From an uncultured Polaribacter sp. (GTDB lineage Bacteria; Bacteroidota; Bacteroidia; Flavobacteriales; Flavobacteriaceae), in the NCBI GenBank assembly GCA_938084845.1, contig CALKEB010000016.1:62001-126000 (forward strand): a stretch of 64,000 bases of DNA, written 5' to 3'. This document shows positions 16,898 through 25,602 of this stretch, in pieces. Both the position numbers and the translations under genes were made by a program. A model generated the notes under the pieces. It saw only the letters and a list, made by a program, of their open reading frames with translations, searched no databases and was not told the DNA's origin. The stretch's first letter is position 1, and every line of letters starts with the position of its first letter.

Positions 16898-17584
16898 TTA
16901 GTTGGTAGCGTTCCAAATAACTTCATTTGGTGTGGGTGCAGTAATTAAAATATTTTCTTTAGCAACAGGGTGTATAAAGCCAATTTTTCTTGCATGAAGA
17001 TGTATACTTCCGTCTTTGTTACTTCTATTGAATCCATATTTTAAATCCCCTTTTATAGGAGATCCAATAGAAGAAAGTTGGGCTCTGATTTGATGGTGTC
17101 TGCCAGTTTCTAATTGTATTTCTAACAAAGAATACCGATCAAGGTTTTTAAGAATTTTATAGTGTAATATTGCTTTTTTAGCTCCTTCTATTTCTTTTTG
17201 AAAAACAGTAGATTTATTATTTTTTGGGTTCTTTTTTAAAAAACTAACTAAGGTGTCTTCTTTCTTTTGTGGTTTATTTTTTACAACTGCCCAGTAGGTT
17301 TTGTTTATTTGTTTTTCGCGGAGCATTTTATTTAGTCTTTCTAAAGCTTTAGACGTTTTTGCAAAAATGATAACTCCAGAAGTCGGTCTATCCAAACGAT
17401 GCACTACGCCTAGAAAAACATTTCCAGTTTTTTGATATTTTTCTTTAAGGTATTCTTTTACAACATCGTTTAAAGGTTTGTCGCCAGTTTTATCTCCTTG
17501 GGTTATATCTCCGGCTCTTTTGTTTACAATAATAAGATGGTTGTCTTCAAAAAGTACCTGTAGATTTTGTTTGTTAGAGTGCAT
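16898..17584 (-). CDS. RluA-family pseudouridine synthase
   Basis: A 228-residue catalytic domain without an S4 domain. The active-site Asp is in GVVHRLDRPTSGVIIFAK (motif HRLDRPTSG, about residues 63-71). The N-terminal VLFEDNHLIIVNKRAG and the late ETGRHHQIRAQL also match. It converts uridine to pseudouridine in rRNA or tRNA. The short form resembles RluC/D-like single-domain enzymes; the target base cannot be assigned. It lies 18 bases after engB on the same strand. Confidence 0.88.
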   Translation of the reverse strand: MHSNKQNLQVLFEDNHLIIVNKRAGDITQGDKTGDKPLNDVVKEYLKEKYQKTGNVFLGVVHRLDRPTSGVIIFAKTSKALERLNKMLREKQINKTYWAVVKNKPQKKEDTLVSFLKKNPKNNKSTVFQKEIEGAKKAILHYKILKNLDRYSLLEIQLETGRHHQIRAQLSSIGSPIKGDLKYGFNRSNKDGSIHLHARKIGFIHPVAKENILITAPTPNEVIWNATN

Positions 17585-17602
17585 AACTAAGACATTAAAA
17601 AA

Positions 17603-18214
17603 TTACTCAAAATCTTTTGCAACATCTTCATTTACCTTATCTATAAAATCCAAGAATTCTTTTCTGCCTAATCCTGTAGAAGAAGAGGTTAAAAAAGTCA
17701 TAGGTAGAGATTCCCAGTATTGAAGTAATTTTTTTTTGTAAGATGTTATTTGTTTGTTTAGTTTGGAACTTCCTAGTTTGTCTGCTTTTGTAAAGACTAG
17801 GCAAAAAGGAATTTGATTTTCCCCTAAAAATTGCATGAAATCTAGGTCTATTTTTTGCGGATCGTGTCTAGAATCAATTAAAACAAATGTACAAACTAAC
17901 TGTTCTCTCTCTTTAAAGTAATTTTCAATAAAATATTGAAAAATTACTCTTTTCTTTTTTGATACCTGGGCATAACCATATCCAGGTAAATCTACTAAAA
18001 ACCAATTCTCGTTAATTTTAAAATGATTTATAAGTTGAGTTTTTCCAGGTTTCCCAGAAATTTTTGCTAGGTCTTTACGCTCCATCAACATATTTATTAA
18101 TGAAGATTTTCCAACATTAGAACGTCCAATGAATGCGTATTCAGGAATCCTGTCTTTAGGTGCATTAATAACATTACTGTTACTCATTACAAACTCAGCT
18201 GACTTAATTTTCAA
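17603..18214 (-). CDS. engB: EngB/YsxC ribosome biogenesis GTPase
   Basis: A 203-residue GTPase: G1 GRSNVGKSS (residues 30-38), G2 region GKPGKTQ, G3 DLPGYG and G4 TKAD. The VDLPGYGYAQVSKK stretch is typical of EngB. It acts in assembly of the large ribosomal subunit. It follows the alpha/beta hydrolase gene by 13 bases and precedes the pseudouridine synthase, so two RNA/ribosome genes sit together in this leftward operon. Confidence 0.95.
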   Translation of the reverse strand: MKIKSAEFVMSNSNVINAPKDRIPEYAFIGRSNVGKSSLINMLMERKDLAKISGKPGKTQLINHFKINENWFLVDLPGYGYAQVSKKKRVIFQYFIENYFKEREQLVCTFVLIDSRHDPQKIDLDFMQFLGENQIPFCLVFTKADKLGSSKLNKQITSYKKKLLQYWESLPMTFLTSSSTGLGRKEFLDFIDKVNEDVAKDFE

Positions 18215-18227
18215 AATACAAAAGGGT

Positions 18228-18992
18228 TTAGAGACTCAACGAAGTTAGCCAGTTGTCTAAAATTTGATTGAATTCCAAAGGCTTTTCCATCATTGCAGCG
18301 TGTCCACATTTATCGATCCAAAATAAGGATGAATTTGGTAATAATTTATGAAAATCATCGGCTACATTTGGAGGGGTTACCCCATCTTGTTTTCCCCAAA
18401 TCAAACAACTTGGAAGTGTCATTTTTGGTAAGTCATTAGCCATGTTATGTCTAATAGCGCTTTTTGCAATAGATAGTGTTTTTAGCGCTTTCATTCTATC
18501 GTTCACAGTAGCATATACATTATCTACTAATTCTTTAGTAGCAACTTTAGGGTCATAAAAAACATCTCTAGCTTTTTGCTCTATGTATTCGTAATTTCCT
18601 CTTTTAGGGAAACTACCACCCATGGCATTTTCATACAAACCAGAACTTCCAGTCAAAATTAATGCATTCACTTTTTCAGGATAATGTTTTGTAAAATACA
18701 AAGCAATATGACCACCTAATGAGTTGCCTAAAAGCATTGCTTTGTCAATTTTTTTAAACACCATAAATTCATGTAAAAAAATAGCTAAATTTTTTACATT
18801 GGTTTGTATAAGTGGTAAAGTATATAAAGGTAATTCAGGAATAAGCACCTTGTACCCTTTGTTTGAAAAATGATTAAAAGTAGCTTCAAAATTACTTAAA
18901 GCTCCCATTAGCCCATGTAAAACAATGATTGCAGGTCCTTCACCAGCTTCTGCATACGTAAACTTATTTTCAGTTTTTAACTTGTCAGTCAT
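18228..18992 (-). CDS. Alpha/beta hydrolase
   Basis: A 254-residue alpha/beta hydrolase fold. The HGLMGALSNF oxyanion region is at about residues 26-35, the nucleophile Ser in GNSLGGH (about 93), the Asp in WGKQDGVTPP, and the His in DKCGHAAMMEKP. No signal peptide is present, so it is cytoplasmic. The substrate is unknown; it may be an esterase or a C-C hydrolase. It is the first gene of the leftward unit hydrolase-engB-rluA-like-alkB-like-nitroreductase, with a -7 element at 19019-19026. Confidence 0.88.
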   Translation of the reverse strand: MTDKLKTENKFTYAEAGEGPAIIVLHGLMGALSNFEATFNHFSNKGYKVLIPELPLYTLPLIQTNVKNLAIFLHEFMVFKKIDKAMLLGNSLGGHIALYFTKHYPEKVNALILTGSSGLYENAMGGSFPKRGNYEYIEQKARDVFYDPKVATKELVDNVYATVNDRMKALKTLSIAKSAIRHNMANDLPKMTLPSCLIWGKQDGVTPPNVADDFHKLLPNSSLFWIDKCGHAAMMEKPLEFNQILDNWLTSLSL

Positions 18993-19018
18993 TGATTTTT
19001 GTTTAAATCACTAAAACG

Positions 19019-19026
19019 CAAATGTA
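19019..19026 (-). promoter_or_regulatory. -7 promoter element for the hydrolase-engB operon
   Basis: CAAATGTA on the plus strand is TACATTTG on the minus strand, matching TAnnTTTG. It lies 27 bases upstream of the ATG at 18992. Confidence 0.55.
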
Positions 19027-19130
19027 CTTCTTTTTTATGATATAAAATTTAATTAGGTAGTCATGGCTTCTAGGTTATTAACAATAAGGCAAGTACTGTT
19101 AATGTTAAGAAATCTTTCTTTTTATTAACA

Positions 19131-19160
19131 AAGTGGTAAAAAGTGGTAAAAAGTGGTAAT
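19131..19160 (+). repeat. Three tandem MraZ-box repeats
   Basis: The 10-bp unit AAGTGGTAAA occurs three times head to tail (19131, 19141, 19151; the last ends AAT). MraZ proteins bind short G-rich direct repeats with about one helical turn spacing upstream of their own gene; GTGG every 10 bp fits that mode. The repeats end 7 bases before the -7 element and so cover the -33 region, consistent with autorepression. Confidence 0.8.
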
Positions 19161-19167
19161 TTTTATA

Positions 19168-19175
19168 TATTTTTG
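19168..19175 (+). promoter_or_regulatory. -7 element of the division and cell wall cluster promoter
   Basis: TATTTTTG matches TAnnTTTG. Transcription would begin near 19182. The element lies downstream of the GTG at 19143 and upstream of the GTG at 19197, which supports the shorter MraZ start. Confidence 0.65.
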
Positions 19176-19196
19176 ATATTGATAAAATTATTAAAG

Positions 19197-19664
19197 GTGA
19201 TTAATTTAATAGGAACATATGATTGTAAGGCAGACGCTAAGGGTAGGGTCTTGTTTCCTGCAGCTTTTAAAAAGCAGGTAGCTCCTATTTTGCAAGATGG
19301 ATTTGTGCTAAAAAAATCCGTTTTTGAGAAGTGTTTAGAGTTGTATCCTTTAAAAGAATGGAATGCAACTATGGATCAAGTTAACCGCTTAAATAAGTTT
19401 AAGAAAAAAAATAATGATTTTATCAGAAGGTTTACTGCTGGTGTAAAATTAGTAGAGTTAGATGCTACAGGGAGAATTTTAATTCCTAAAAGTTTATCAG
19501 ATTTTGCAGGTATTAAAAAACAAGTAGTAATGTCCTCTTCAGTAAATATTATTGAAATCTGGGACAAAGAAAGGTATGAAAATGTAATAGAAAATGCTGC
19601 TGAGAATTTTTCAGATTTAGCAGAGGAGGTGATGGGAAATACAGATCTAGATGAGTTATCATAA
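19197..19664 (+). CDS. mraZ: MraZ transcriptional regulator of the dcw cluster
   Basis: A 155-residue protein with two SpoVT/AbrB-like MraZ repeats. The first begins IGTYDCKADAKGRVLFPAAFK and the second contains VELDATGRILIPKSL; the DxKGR and DxTGR motifs are the family hallmarks. GTG at 19197 is chosen as the start because it begins right before the conserved MINLIGTYD, and because an earlier GTG at 19143 lies inside the MraZ boxes and upstream of the promoter. It represses the cluster through the repeats at 19131-19160. It overlaps rsmH by 14 bases. Confidence 0.92.
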   Translation: MINLIGTYDCKADAKGRVLFPAAFKKQVAPILQDGFVLKKSVFEKCLELYPLKEWNATMDQVNRLNKFKKKNNDFIRRFTAGVKLVELDATGRILIPKSLSDFAGIKKQVVMSSSVNIIEIWDKERYENVIENAAENFSDLAEEVMGNTDLDELS

Positions 19665-20547
19665 CGCAGTTTTATTAGAGGAAAGTGTAAACGGTCTTAA
19701 TATAAAAAAAGAGGGTGTTTATGTAGATGTAACCTTTGGTGGAGGTGGGCATTCTAAAGCAATTTTAGATCGCCTAGGGGAAAAAGGTCGGCTATTTGCT
19801 TTTGACCAAGATCCTGATGCTGCTAAAAACAGTATTGATGATGATCGTTTTGTCTTGATTCCAGAAAACTTCAGATATATTTCTCGTTTTTTAAGGTTTC
19901 ATAACGTAAAGAAAGTAGATGGAGTACTTGCAGATTTAGGAGTTTCTTCTCATCAATTTGATGAGGCAGAAAGGGGGTTTTCAATCCGATTTGATGGCGA
20001 TTTAGACATGCGTATGAATCAAAAATCCAAAATTTCTGCAAAAGAAATCATTAACGATTATTCAGAAGAAAAATTAGCAGAGGTATTGTTTTTGTATGGA
20101 GAATTAAGGAACTCTAGAAAGTTAGCTAGAACAATAGTTCATGAAAGAAAAAACAAAGCAATTGAAACTAGTTTTCAATTAAAAGAGGTTTTAAAAGCTT
20201 TTTTACCTAACGCAAGAGAGCATAAAATATTGGCACAAATTTTTCAAGCAATTAGAATTGAAGTCAATGAAGAACTAGCTGTTTTAAAAGAATTTTTAAC
20301 GCAAATACCTAGTTTGTTAACTAACGAAGGTAGGTTAAGTGTAATTTCTTACCATTCACTAGAAGATAGATTGGTAAAGCGTTTTATCAGAACAGGTTTG
20401 TTTGATGGAGAGCCGGAAAAAGATGTTTTTGGAAATTCTAATGAGCCATTAAAAAAAGTTGGAAAATTAATTGTTCCCACTAAAGAGGAGATAAAAATAA
20501 ATAACAGAGCAAGAAGTGCCAAGTTAAGGTTGGCCACTTTAAAATAA
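19651..20547 (+). CDS. rsmH: 16S rRNA (cytosine1402-N4)-methyltransferase
   Basis: A 298-residue SAM-dependent methyltransferase. It has YVDVTFGGGGHSKAIL (motif GGGGHS, residues 29-35), DQDPDA, VLADLGVSSHQFD and the late ISYHSLEDRLVK. It methylates C1402 of 16S rRNA. Its place right after mraZ, with a 14-base overlap, is the usual one. Motifs and length match the family in full. Confidence 0.96.
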   Translation: MSYHNAVLLEESVNGLNIKKEGVYVDVTFGGGGHSKAILDRLGEKGRLFAFDQDPDAAKNSIDDDRFVLIPENFRYISRFLRFHNVKKVDGVLADLGVSSHQFDEAERGFSIRFDGDLDMRMNQKSKISAKEIINDYSEEKLAEVLFLYGELRNSRKLARTIVHERKNKAIETSFQLKEVLKAFLPNAREHKILAQIFQAIRIEVNEELAVLKEFLTQIPSLLTNEGRLSVISYHSLEDRLVKRFIRTGLFDGEPEKDVFGNSNEPLKKVGKLIVPTKEEIKINNRARSAKLRLATLK

Positions 20548-20549
20548 CG

Positions 20550-20876
20550 ATGTCTAAAGTTAAAAGAAACATATACGATATTCTAAAAGGTAGTTTTCTT
20601 ACTGATGAATCAGCGTTTAATAATTGGAAAATTATTCTGTTTGTTGTTTTGTTGCTTTTAATAACAATTACAAGTGCACATAATATTGATAAGAAAGTAA
20701 TTAAAATCTCTGAGCTTAATAAGAAAAAAAGAGAGTTAAGAGCAGAGTATGTAGATACAGGCACTTTGTTAATGCGAATGAAAATGGAGTCTAGTATTCG
20801 AGAAAAAGCAATAAAAAGAGGGTTAAAACCATCTAAAACTTCACCAAAAAAAATTAAAGTAACCTATAAAGATTAA
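20550..20876 (+). CDS. ftsL: FtsL-like division protein
   Basis: A 108-residue bitopic protein with a cytoplasmic N-terminus (about 28 residues), one membrane helix (about 29-46, ILFVVLLLLITITSA) and a periplasmic coiled-coil-like segment (KVIKISELNKKKRELRAEY). Sequence conservation in FtsL is low, so the call rests on size, topology and its position between rsmH and ftsI. It would be part of the FtsQLB complex that activates septal peptidoglycan synthesis. It starts two bases after rsmH. Confidence 0.82.
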   Translation: MSKVKRNIYDILKGSFLTDESAFNNWKIILFVVLLLLITITSAHNIDKKVIKISELNKKKRELRAEYVDTGTLLMRMKMESSIREKAIKRGLKPSKTSPKKIKVTYKD

Positions 20877-20882
20877 ATAAAA

Positions 20883-22898
20883 TTGGCAACTCACAAGAAA
20901 AGCATACTTACAAAATTCTACATAGTAGCTTCTTTTATGACGCTTTTTTTGTTTGCAATCATTTTTCGCGTTGTTAATATACAATACTTTCAAGGAGAAA
21001 AGTATAAAAAACTTTCTACGGAATTAACCATAAAGCAAGATACAGTATACGCAAATAAAGGAAATGTATATGCAGCAGATGGCAATCTTTTGGCAACCTC
21101 TATGTCTAAATTCACCATTAGAGTAGATGCTGTTGCAATAGATGCGTCCGTTTTTGAAAAAAATGTAGCAAACTTAGCAAAAGAATTAGGAGTTATGTTT
21201 GGGGAAAGTCAAAACTATTTCGAAACCAAGTTAAGAGCTGCTAGAAAACAAAAAAACAGGTACCTACTTATAGCTAGAAATGTCGGGTATAATGATTATT
21301 TAAAAATGAAACAATTCCCAATATTCAATTTGGGGGTTTACAGAGGTGGTTTTATTGCAGAACATAAAACAGTAAGAGCGCATCCAATCGGAAAAATAGC
21401 AGAGCGAACAATAGGTTATGATGATTTTAGGGGGGAAGCAGGTATAGAGGGCGCTTTTGCTGATTTTATGCAAGGTGAAAATGGTTTAAGATGGAAGCAG
21501 AAAATTGCTAAAAACCAATGGAAACCAATTTCGGATGTAAATGAAAAAGAACCTATAGATGGGCATGATGTTATTACAACAATCGATGTAAATATTCAAG
21601 ACATTACCCATCATGCTTTGTTAAGGCAACTTGAGTATTTTGAGGCCGATCATGGTTGTGCTGTTGTTATGGAAACAGCAACAGGAGAGGTAAAAGCAAT
21701 TTCTAATCTTGGCAGAACTTCTAAAGGAAAATATTATGAAAAAAGGAATTATGCAGTTTGGGAAAGTCATGAGCCAGGATCAACCTTTAAGTTAGCTAGT
21801 TTAATGGCAGCTTTAGATGATAAAAAAATTGATACCTCTACAGTTGTAGATACTGAAAAAGGCCGAATTTTTATTCATGGTAAAAAAGTAGAAGATTCTA
21901 GGAGAGAAGGGTATGGTAAAATTTCTGCAGCTCGTGTTTTTGAGGTTTCTTCTAATGTTGGTATTGTAAAATTAATTAAAGAACATTACGATGATGCTCC
22001 AGAAAAATTTATCTCTAAATTAAAAACGTATGGTTTTACAACGCCTATTGGTTTTTCTATAAAAGGAGAAGGAAAACCTTATGTGCCAAAACCTGAAGAT
22101 AAGTCTTGGAGTAAGATTTCTTTAGAATGGATGTCTTGGGGCTATGGAGTTTCGGTAACACCAATGCAAACTTTAATGTTTTATAATGCTGTAGCAAATA
22201 ATGGAGTTATGGTTAAACCTCGATTTGTAAAAGAATTAAGAAGAGAAGATAAAGCAGAGAAAATTTTTAACACAACAATTGTGCATCCTAAAATTGCTTC
22301 AGAGGAGACTTTAAAAAAGGTAAAAAAGGTAATGGAGAACGTTGTGATTAAAGGAACTGCGGATAATATTTACTCTCCAAATTTTTCTATGGCAGGTAAA
22401 ACTGGAACTGCAAAAAAGTTTATTCCAAGAGTAAAAAACAGCAATGGTGAATGGGAAGGTGGTTATTATTCTACAAAACATTATGTCGCCTCTTTCGCTG
22501 GCTTTTTTCCTGTTGAAGAACCTAAGTATTCTTGTATTGTTATTATACATGACCCCAAAAAAGAAAAAGGATATTATGGGGCAACAGTTGCTGCACCCGT
22601 TTTTAAAGAAATCGCACAAAAGGTATATACAACAACTCCAATCAATAATCAAACAGTAACTAATGATGTGTATTTTACAGCTATAGATAAAGCATACAAC
22701 TCATTTAATCAACGCTTAAACAAAGAGCATACAAAAGTTCCAAACGTAAAGGGGATGGATGGTATGGATGCCATTTCTCTCCTAGAAAATATAGGGTTAA
22801 AAGTTTCTGTTCAGGGTTTTGGAAAAGTACAAAATCAATCCATCAAAAAAGGAGTGTTATTACAAAAAGGAGCAACCATAACGTTAAAACTTTCATAG
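20883..22898 (+). CDS. ftsI: Division transpeptidase FtsI (PBP3) with PASTA domain
   Basis: A 671-residue class B penicillin-binding protein. It has an N-terminal membrane anchor (residues 11-29), a dimerisation domain, and a transpeptidase domain with SxxK in EPGSTFKLAS, SxN in SSNVG and KTG in GKTGTAKK. One C-terminal PASTA domain (about 610-671, VPNVKGMDGMDAISLLENIG) follows. It cross-links septal peptidoglycan with FtsW. The start codon is TTG at 20883, six bases after the ftsL stop; no nearby ATG keeps the anchor. Confidence 0.95.
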   Translation: MATHKKSILTKFYIVASFMTLFLFAIIFRVVNIQYFQGEKYKKLSTELTIKQDTVYANKGNVYAADGNLLATSMSKFTIRVDAVAIDASVFEKNVANLAKELGVMFGESQNYFETKLRAARKQKNRYLLIARNVGYNDYLKMKQFPIFNLGVYRGGFIAEHKTVRAHPIGKIAERTIGYDDFRGEAGIEGAFADFMQGENGLRWKQKIAKNQWKPISDVNEKEPIDGHDVITTIDVNIQDITHHALLRQLEYFEADHGCAVVMETATGEVKAISNLGRTSKGKYYEKRNYAVWESHEPGSTFKLASLMAALDDKKIDTSTVVDTEKGRIFIHGKKVEDSRREGYGKISAARVFEVSSNVGIVKLIKEHYDDAPEKFISKLKTYGFTTPIGFSIKGEGKPYVPKPEDKSWSKISLEWMSWGYGVSVTPMQTLMFYNAVANNGVMVKPRFVKELRREDKAEKIFNTTIVHPKIASEETLKKVKKVMENVVIKGTADNIYSPNFSMAGKTGTAKKFIPRVKNSNGEWEGGYYSTKHYVASFAGFFPVEEPKYSCIVIIHDPKKEKGYYGATVAAPVFKEIAQKVYTTTPINNQTVTNDVYFTAIDKAYNSFNQRLNKEHTKVPNVKGMDGMDAISLLENIGLKVSVQGFGKVQNQSIKKGVLLQKGATITLKLS

Positions 22899-22899
22899 C

Positions 22900-24366
22900 T
22901 TGAAAAAATTACAAGACATACTATATAAAGTAGCGATCACACAAGTGTTTGGGCCTACAAATATTCTAGTAAATGAACTTGTTTTTGATTCTAGAAATGT
23001 TGTTGAAAACGATGTTTTTATTGCTCAAAAAGGAGTAAATGTAGATGGGCACTTATATGTAGATAAAGCTATAGCGCTTGGTGCTAAAGTTGTAGTTTGT
23101 GAAAAGTTTTCCTTTGACAAAAAAGAGGGGGTAACCTATGTAAGAGTAGAAGATGCGAATGGAGCTTTAGCAATAATGGCGGCTAATTTTTATGAAAACC
23201 CTTCTACAAAATTTCCAGTAGTTGGGGTAACAGGTACCAATGGTAAAACAACCATAGCTTCTTTGTTATATCAATTATTTACCAAGGCAGGATATAATGT
23301 TGGACTGCTTTCTACAGTAAAGATTTTAATAGGTACTAAAGAATACAAAGCAACACACACGACCCCTGATTCTATTTCTATAAATAGATACTTAGACATG
23401 ATGTTGGAAGATGGAGTTGAGTATTGTTTTATGGAGGTAAGCTCCCATGGAATACATCAAAAAAGAACAGAAGGACTGTCTTTTGCGGGTGGAATTTTTA
23501 CAAATCTATCTCATGACCATTTAGATTATCATAAAGATTTTGCAACCTATAGAGATGTAAAAAAGAATTTTTTTGATTTTTTACCAACTTCTGCATTTGC
23601 ACTTACAAATATTGATGACAAAAATGGCAACTACATGTTGCAAAACACCAAGGCTAAAAAATATACTTACGCTTTAAAAACAGTTGCAGACTTTAAAGCT
23701 AAGATTTTAGAAAAACAATTGTCAGGGACATTAATTTCTGTTGATAATACAGAAGTTTGGACAAAGTTAATTGGAGTATTTAATATTTATAACCTCATTG
23801 CAATTATTGCTACAGCAGAATTACTTGGGTTAGAAAAGTTAGAAATTTTAACTATAGTCAGTCAGCTAGAAAGTGTAAATGGCAGGTTCCAGTATATAAA
23901 ATCTGACGATGGAATTACTGCTATTGTAGATTATGCACATACACCAGATGCCTTACAAAATGTTTTAGAAACAATTAATAATATTAGAACCAATAACGAA
24001 AAACTAATTACAGTAGTTGGTTGTGGTGGGGATAGAGATAAAGCCAAAAGGCCAAAAATGGCGCATATTACTGCATTGCTTAGTAATCAAACAATTTTCA
24101 CTTCAGACAATCCAAGAACAGAAGATCCACAACATATTTTAAAAGAGATGGAAGCGGGTGTTTCTCCTGAACACTATCACAAAACACTTTCAATTTTGGA
24201 CCGAAGGCAAGCCATAAAAACCGCCTGTAAATTAGCTGTAACAGGAGATATTATTCTAATTGCAGGAAAAGGGCACGAAAGTTATCAAGACGTTAACGGA
24301 GTAAAATCAAATTTTAACGATTTAGAAGAAATTACCAACTGTTTCAATCAACTAAAAAAGAACTAA
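22900..24366 (+). CDS. murE: UDP-MurNAc-tripeptide ligase MurE
   Basis: A 488-residue Mur ligase. The ATP-binding VTGTNGKTT is at about residues 112-120, TTPDS and the SSHGI segment follow, then [11 protein letters not shown] with the metal-site residues, and the C-terminal [10 protein letters not shown]. The DNPR motif is typical of enzymes adding meso-diaminopimelate. It acts in the cytoplasm on UDP-MurNAc-Ala-Glu. The start is TTG at 22900, one base after the ftsI stop. Confidence 0.96.
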   Translation: MKKLQDILYKVAITQVFGPTNILVNELVFDSRNVVENDVFIAQKGVNVDGHLYVDKAIALGAKVVVCEKFSFDKKEGVTYVRVEDANGALAIMAANFYENPSTKFPVVGVTGTNGKTTIASLLYQLFTKAGYNVGLLSTVKILIGTKEYKATHTTPDSISINRYLDMMLEDGVEYCFMEVSSHGIHQKRTEGLSFAGGIFTNLSHDHLDYHKDFATYRDVKKNFFDFLPTSAFALTNIDDKNGNYMLQNTKAKKYTYALKTVADFKAKILEKQLSGTLISVDNTEVWTKLIGVFNIYNLIAIIATAELLGLEKLEILTIVSQLESVNGRFQYIKSDDGITAIVDYAHTPDALQNVLETINNIRTNNEKLITVVGCGGDRDKAKRPKMAHITALLSNQTIFTSDNPRTEDPQHILKEMEAGVSPEHYHKTLSILDRRQAIKTACKLAVTGDIILIAGKGHESYQDVNGVKSNFNDLEEITNCFNQLKKN

Positions 24367-24367
24367 A

Positions 24368-25594
24368 ATGCTATATTATTTTTTCCAATATTTAGAAAAT
24401 CAGTTTAGTGTGCCAGGTGCAGGTGTCTTTCAGTTCATTACATTTAGAGCGGCAGCGGCTTTTATTTTATCATTACTCATTTCAGCAATTTACGGAAAGA
24501 GGATTATACTGTTTTTAAGAAATCAGCAAGTTGGCGAAACAGTTAGAGACCTTGGTTTAGAGGGTCAGAAACAAAAGTCTGGTACGCCTACCATGGGAGG
24601 TATCATTATTATTTTTGCCACTTTAATACCTGTCCTTTTATTAGCAAAATTAAATAACATTTACATTATCATACTTTTAATAACCACAATTTGGATGGGT
24701 TTTATTGGTTTTTTAGATGATTACATAAAGGTTTTTAAAAAAGATAAAAAAGGCTTAAGTGGAAAATTTAAAGTACTTGGTCAAGTTGGTTTGGGTATCA
24801 TTGTAGGTTCTATGCTCTATTTTAATGATGGCGTAACGATAAAAGAACAACTTCCTGTTGCTGCTAAAACTATTCAAGAAAATGGAAAAAAACAAGTTTT
24901 TGGAGAAGCTCATAAATCAACAAAAACTACCGTTCCTTTTTTTAAAAATAATGAGTTAGATTATGCAAAAGCACTTCGTTTTTTAGGAGATGATTATGAG
25001 AAATTTGGTTGGATTGTGTTCATCTTCATTACAGTTTTTATTGTTACTGGTATTTCTAATGGTGCAAATCTAACAGATGGAATAGATGGTTTGGCTGCAG
25101 GCTCATCAGCAATTATTGTAATTACTCTTGCTGTTTTTGCTTGGGTTTCTGGGAATATCATTTTTGCTGATTATCTAGATGTTATGTACATCCCAAATTC
25201 TGGTGAAATGACTGTATTTATTTTGGCATTTGCAGGTGCTTTGATTGGCTTTTTATGGTACAATACTTTTCCTGCCCAAGTTTTTATGGGAGATACAGGT
25301 AGTTTAACAATTGGCGGAATCATTGCCGTAATTGCAATCTCTATTCGAAAAGAGTTGTTGTTGCCCATCTTAGCAGGGATTTTTGTTGTAGAAAATCTAT
25401 CGGTAATTCTACAAGTATCTTGGTTTAAGTACACTAAAAAGAAATTTGGGGCTGGTAGAAGAATTTTTAAAATGGCTCCTTTACATCACCATTATCAAAA
25501 GTTAAGCTACCACGAAAGTAAAATCGTAGTTCGTTTTTGGATTGTAGGAATCCTTTTAGCTGTATTTACAATCGTGACATTAAAATTGAGATAA
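24368..25594 (+). CDS. mraY: Phospho-MurNAc-pentapeptide transferase MraY
   Basis: A 408-residue polytopic membrane enzyme. KSGTPTMGG (about residues 69-77) and the DDYIK Asp pair (about 116-120) match the family, as do [10 protein letters not shown] and the MAPLHHHY motif near the C-terminus. It makes lipid I from UDP-MurNAc-pentapeptide and undecaprenyl phosphate. It carries the roughly 45-residue Bacteroidota-type insertion (about 160-205). It starts one base after murE. Confidence 0.96.
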   Translation: MLYYFFQYLENQFSVPGAGVFQFITFRAAAAFILSLLISAIYGKRIILFLRNQQVGETVRDLGLEGQKQKSGTPTMGGIIIIFATLIPVLLLAKLNNIYIIILLITTIWMGFIGFLDDYIKVFKKDKKGLSGKFKVLGQVGLGIIVGSMLYFNDGVTIKEQLPVAAKTIQENGKKQVFGEAHKSTKTTVPFFKNNELDYAKALRFLGDDYEKFGWIVFIFITVFIVTGISNGANLTDGIDGLAAGSSAIIVITLAVFAWVSGNIIFADYLDVMYIPNSGEMTVFILAFAGALIGFLWYNTFPAQVFMGDTGSLTIGGIIAVIAISIRKELLLPILAGIFVVENLSVILQVSWFKYTKKKFGAGRRIFKMAPLHHHYQKLSYHESKIVVRFWIVGILLAVFTIVTLKLR

Positions 25595-25602
25595 AATTTA
25601 GT

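Noticed and set aside
19131-19160. Short regular repeats considered as a CRISPR array
   Set aside because: The unit is 10 bp with no spacers and lies at the mraZ promoter; no cas genes are present.
19143-19196. Upstream GTG start for mraZ at 19143
   Set aside because: It lies inside the MraZ boxes and before the -7 element, and the extra 18 residues have no similarity to the MraZ fold.
22311-22652. Leftward open frame of 113 codons within ftsI
   Set aside because: It is an antisense shadow of the conserved transpeptidase domain.
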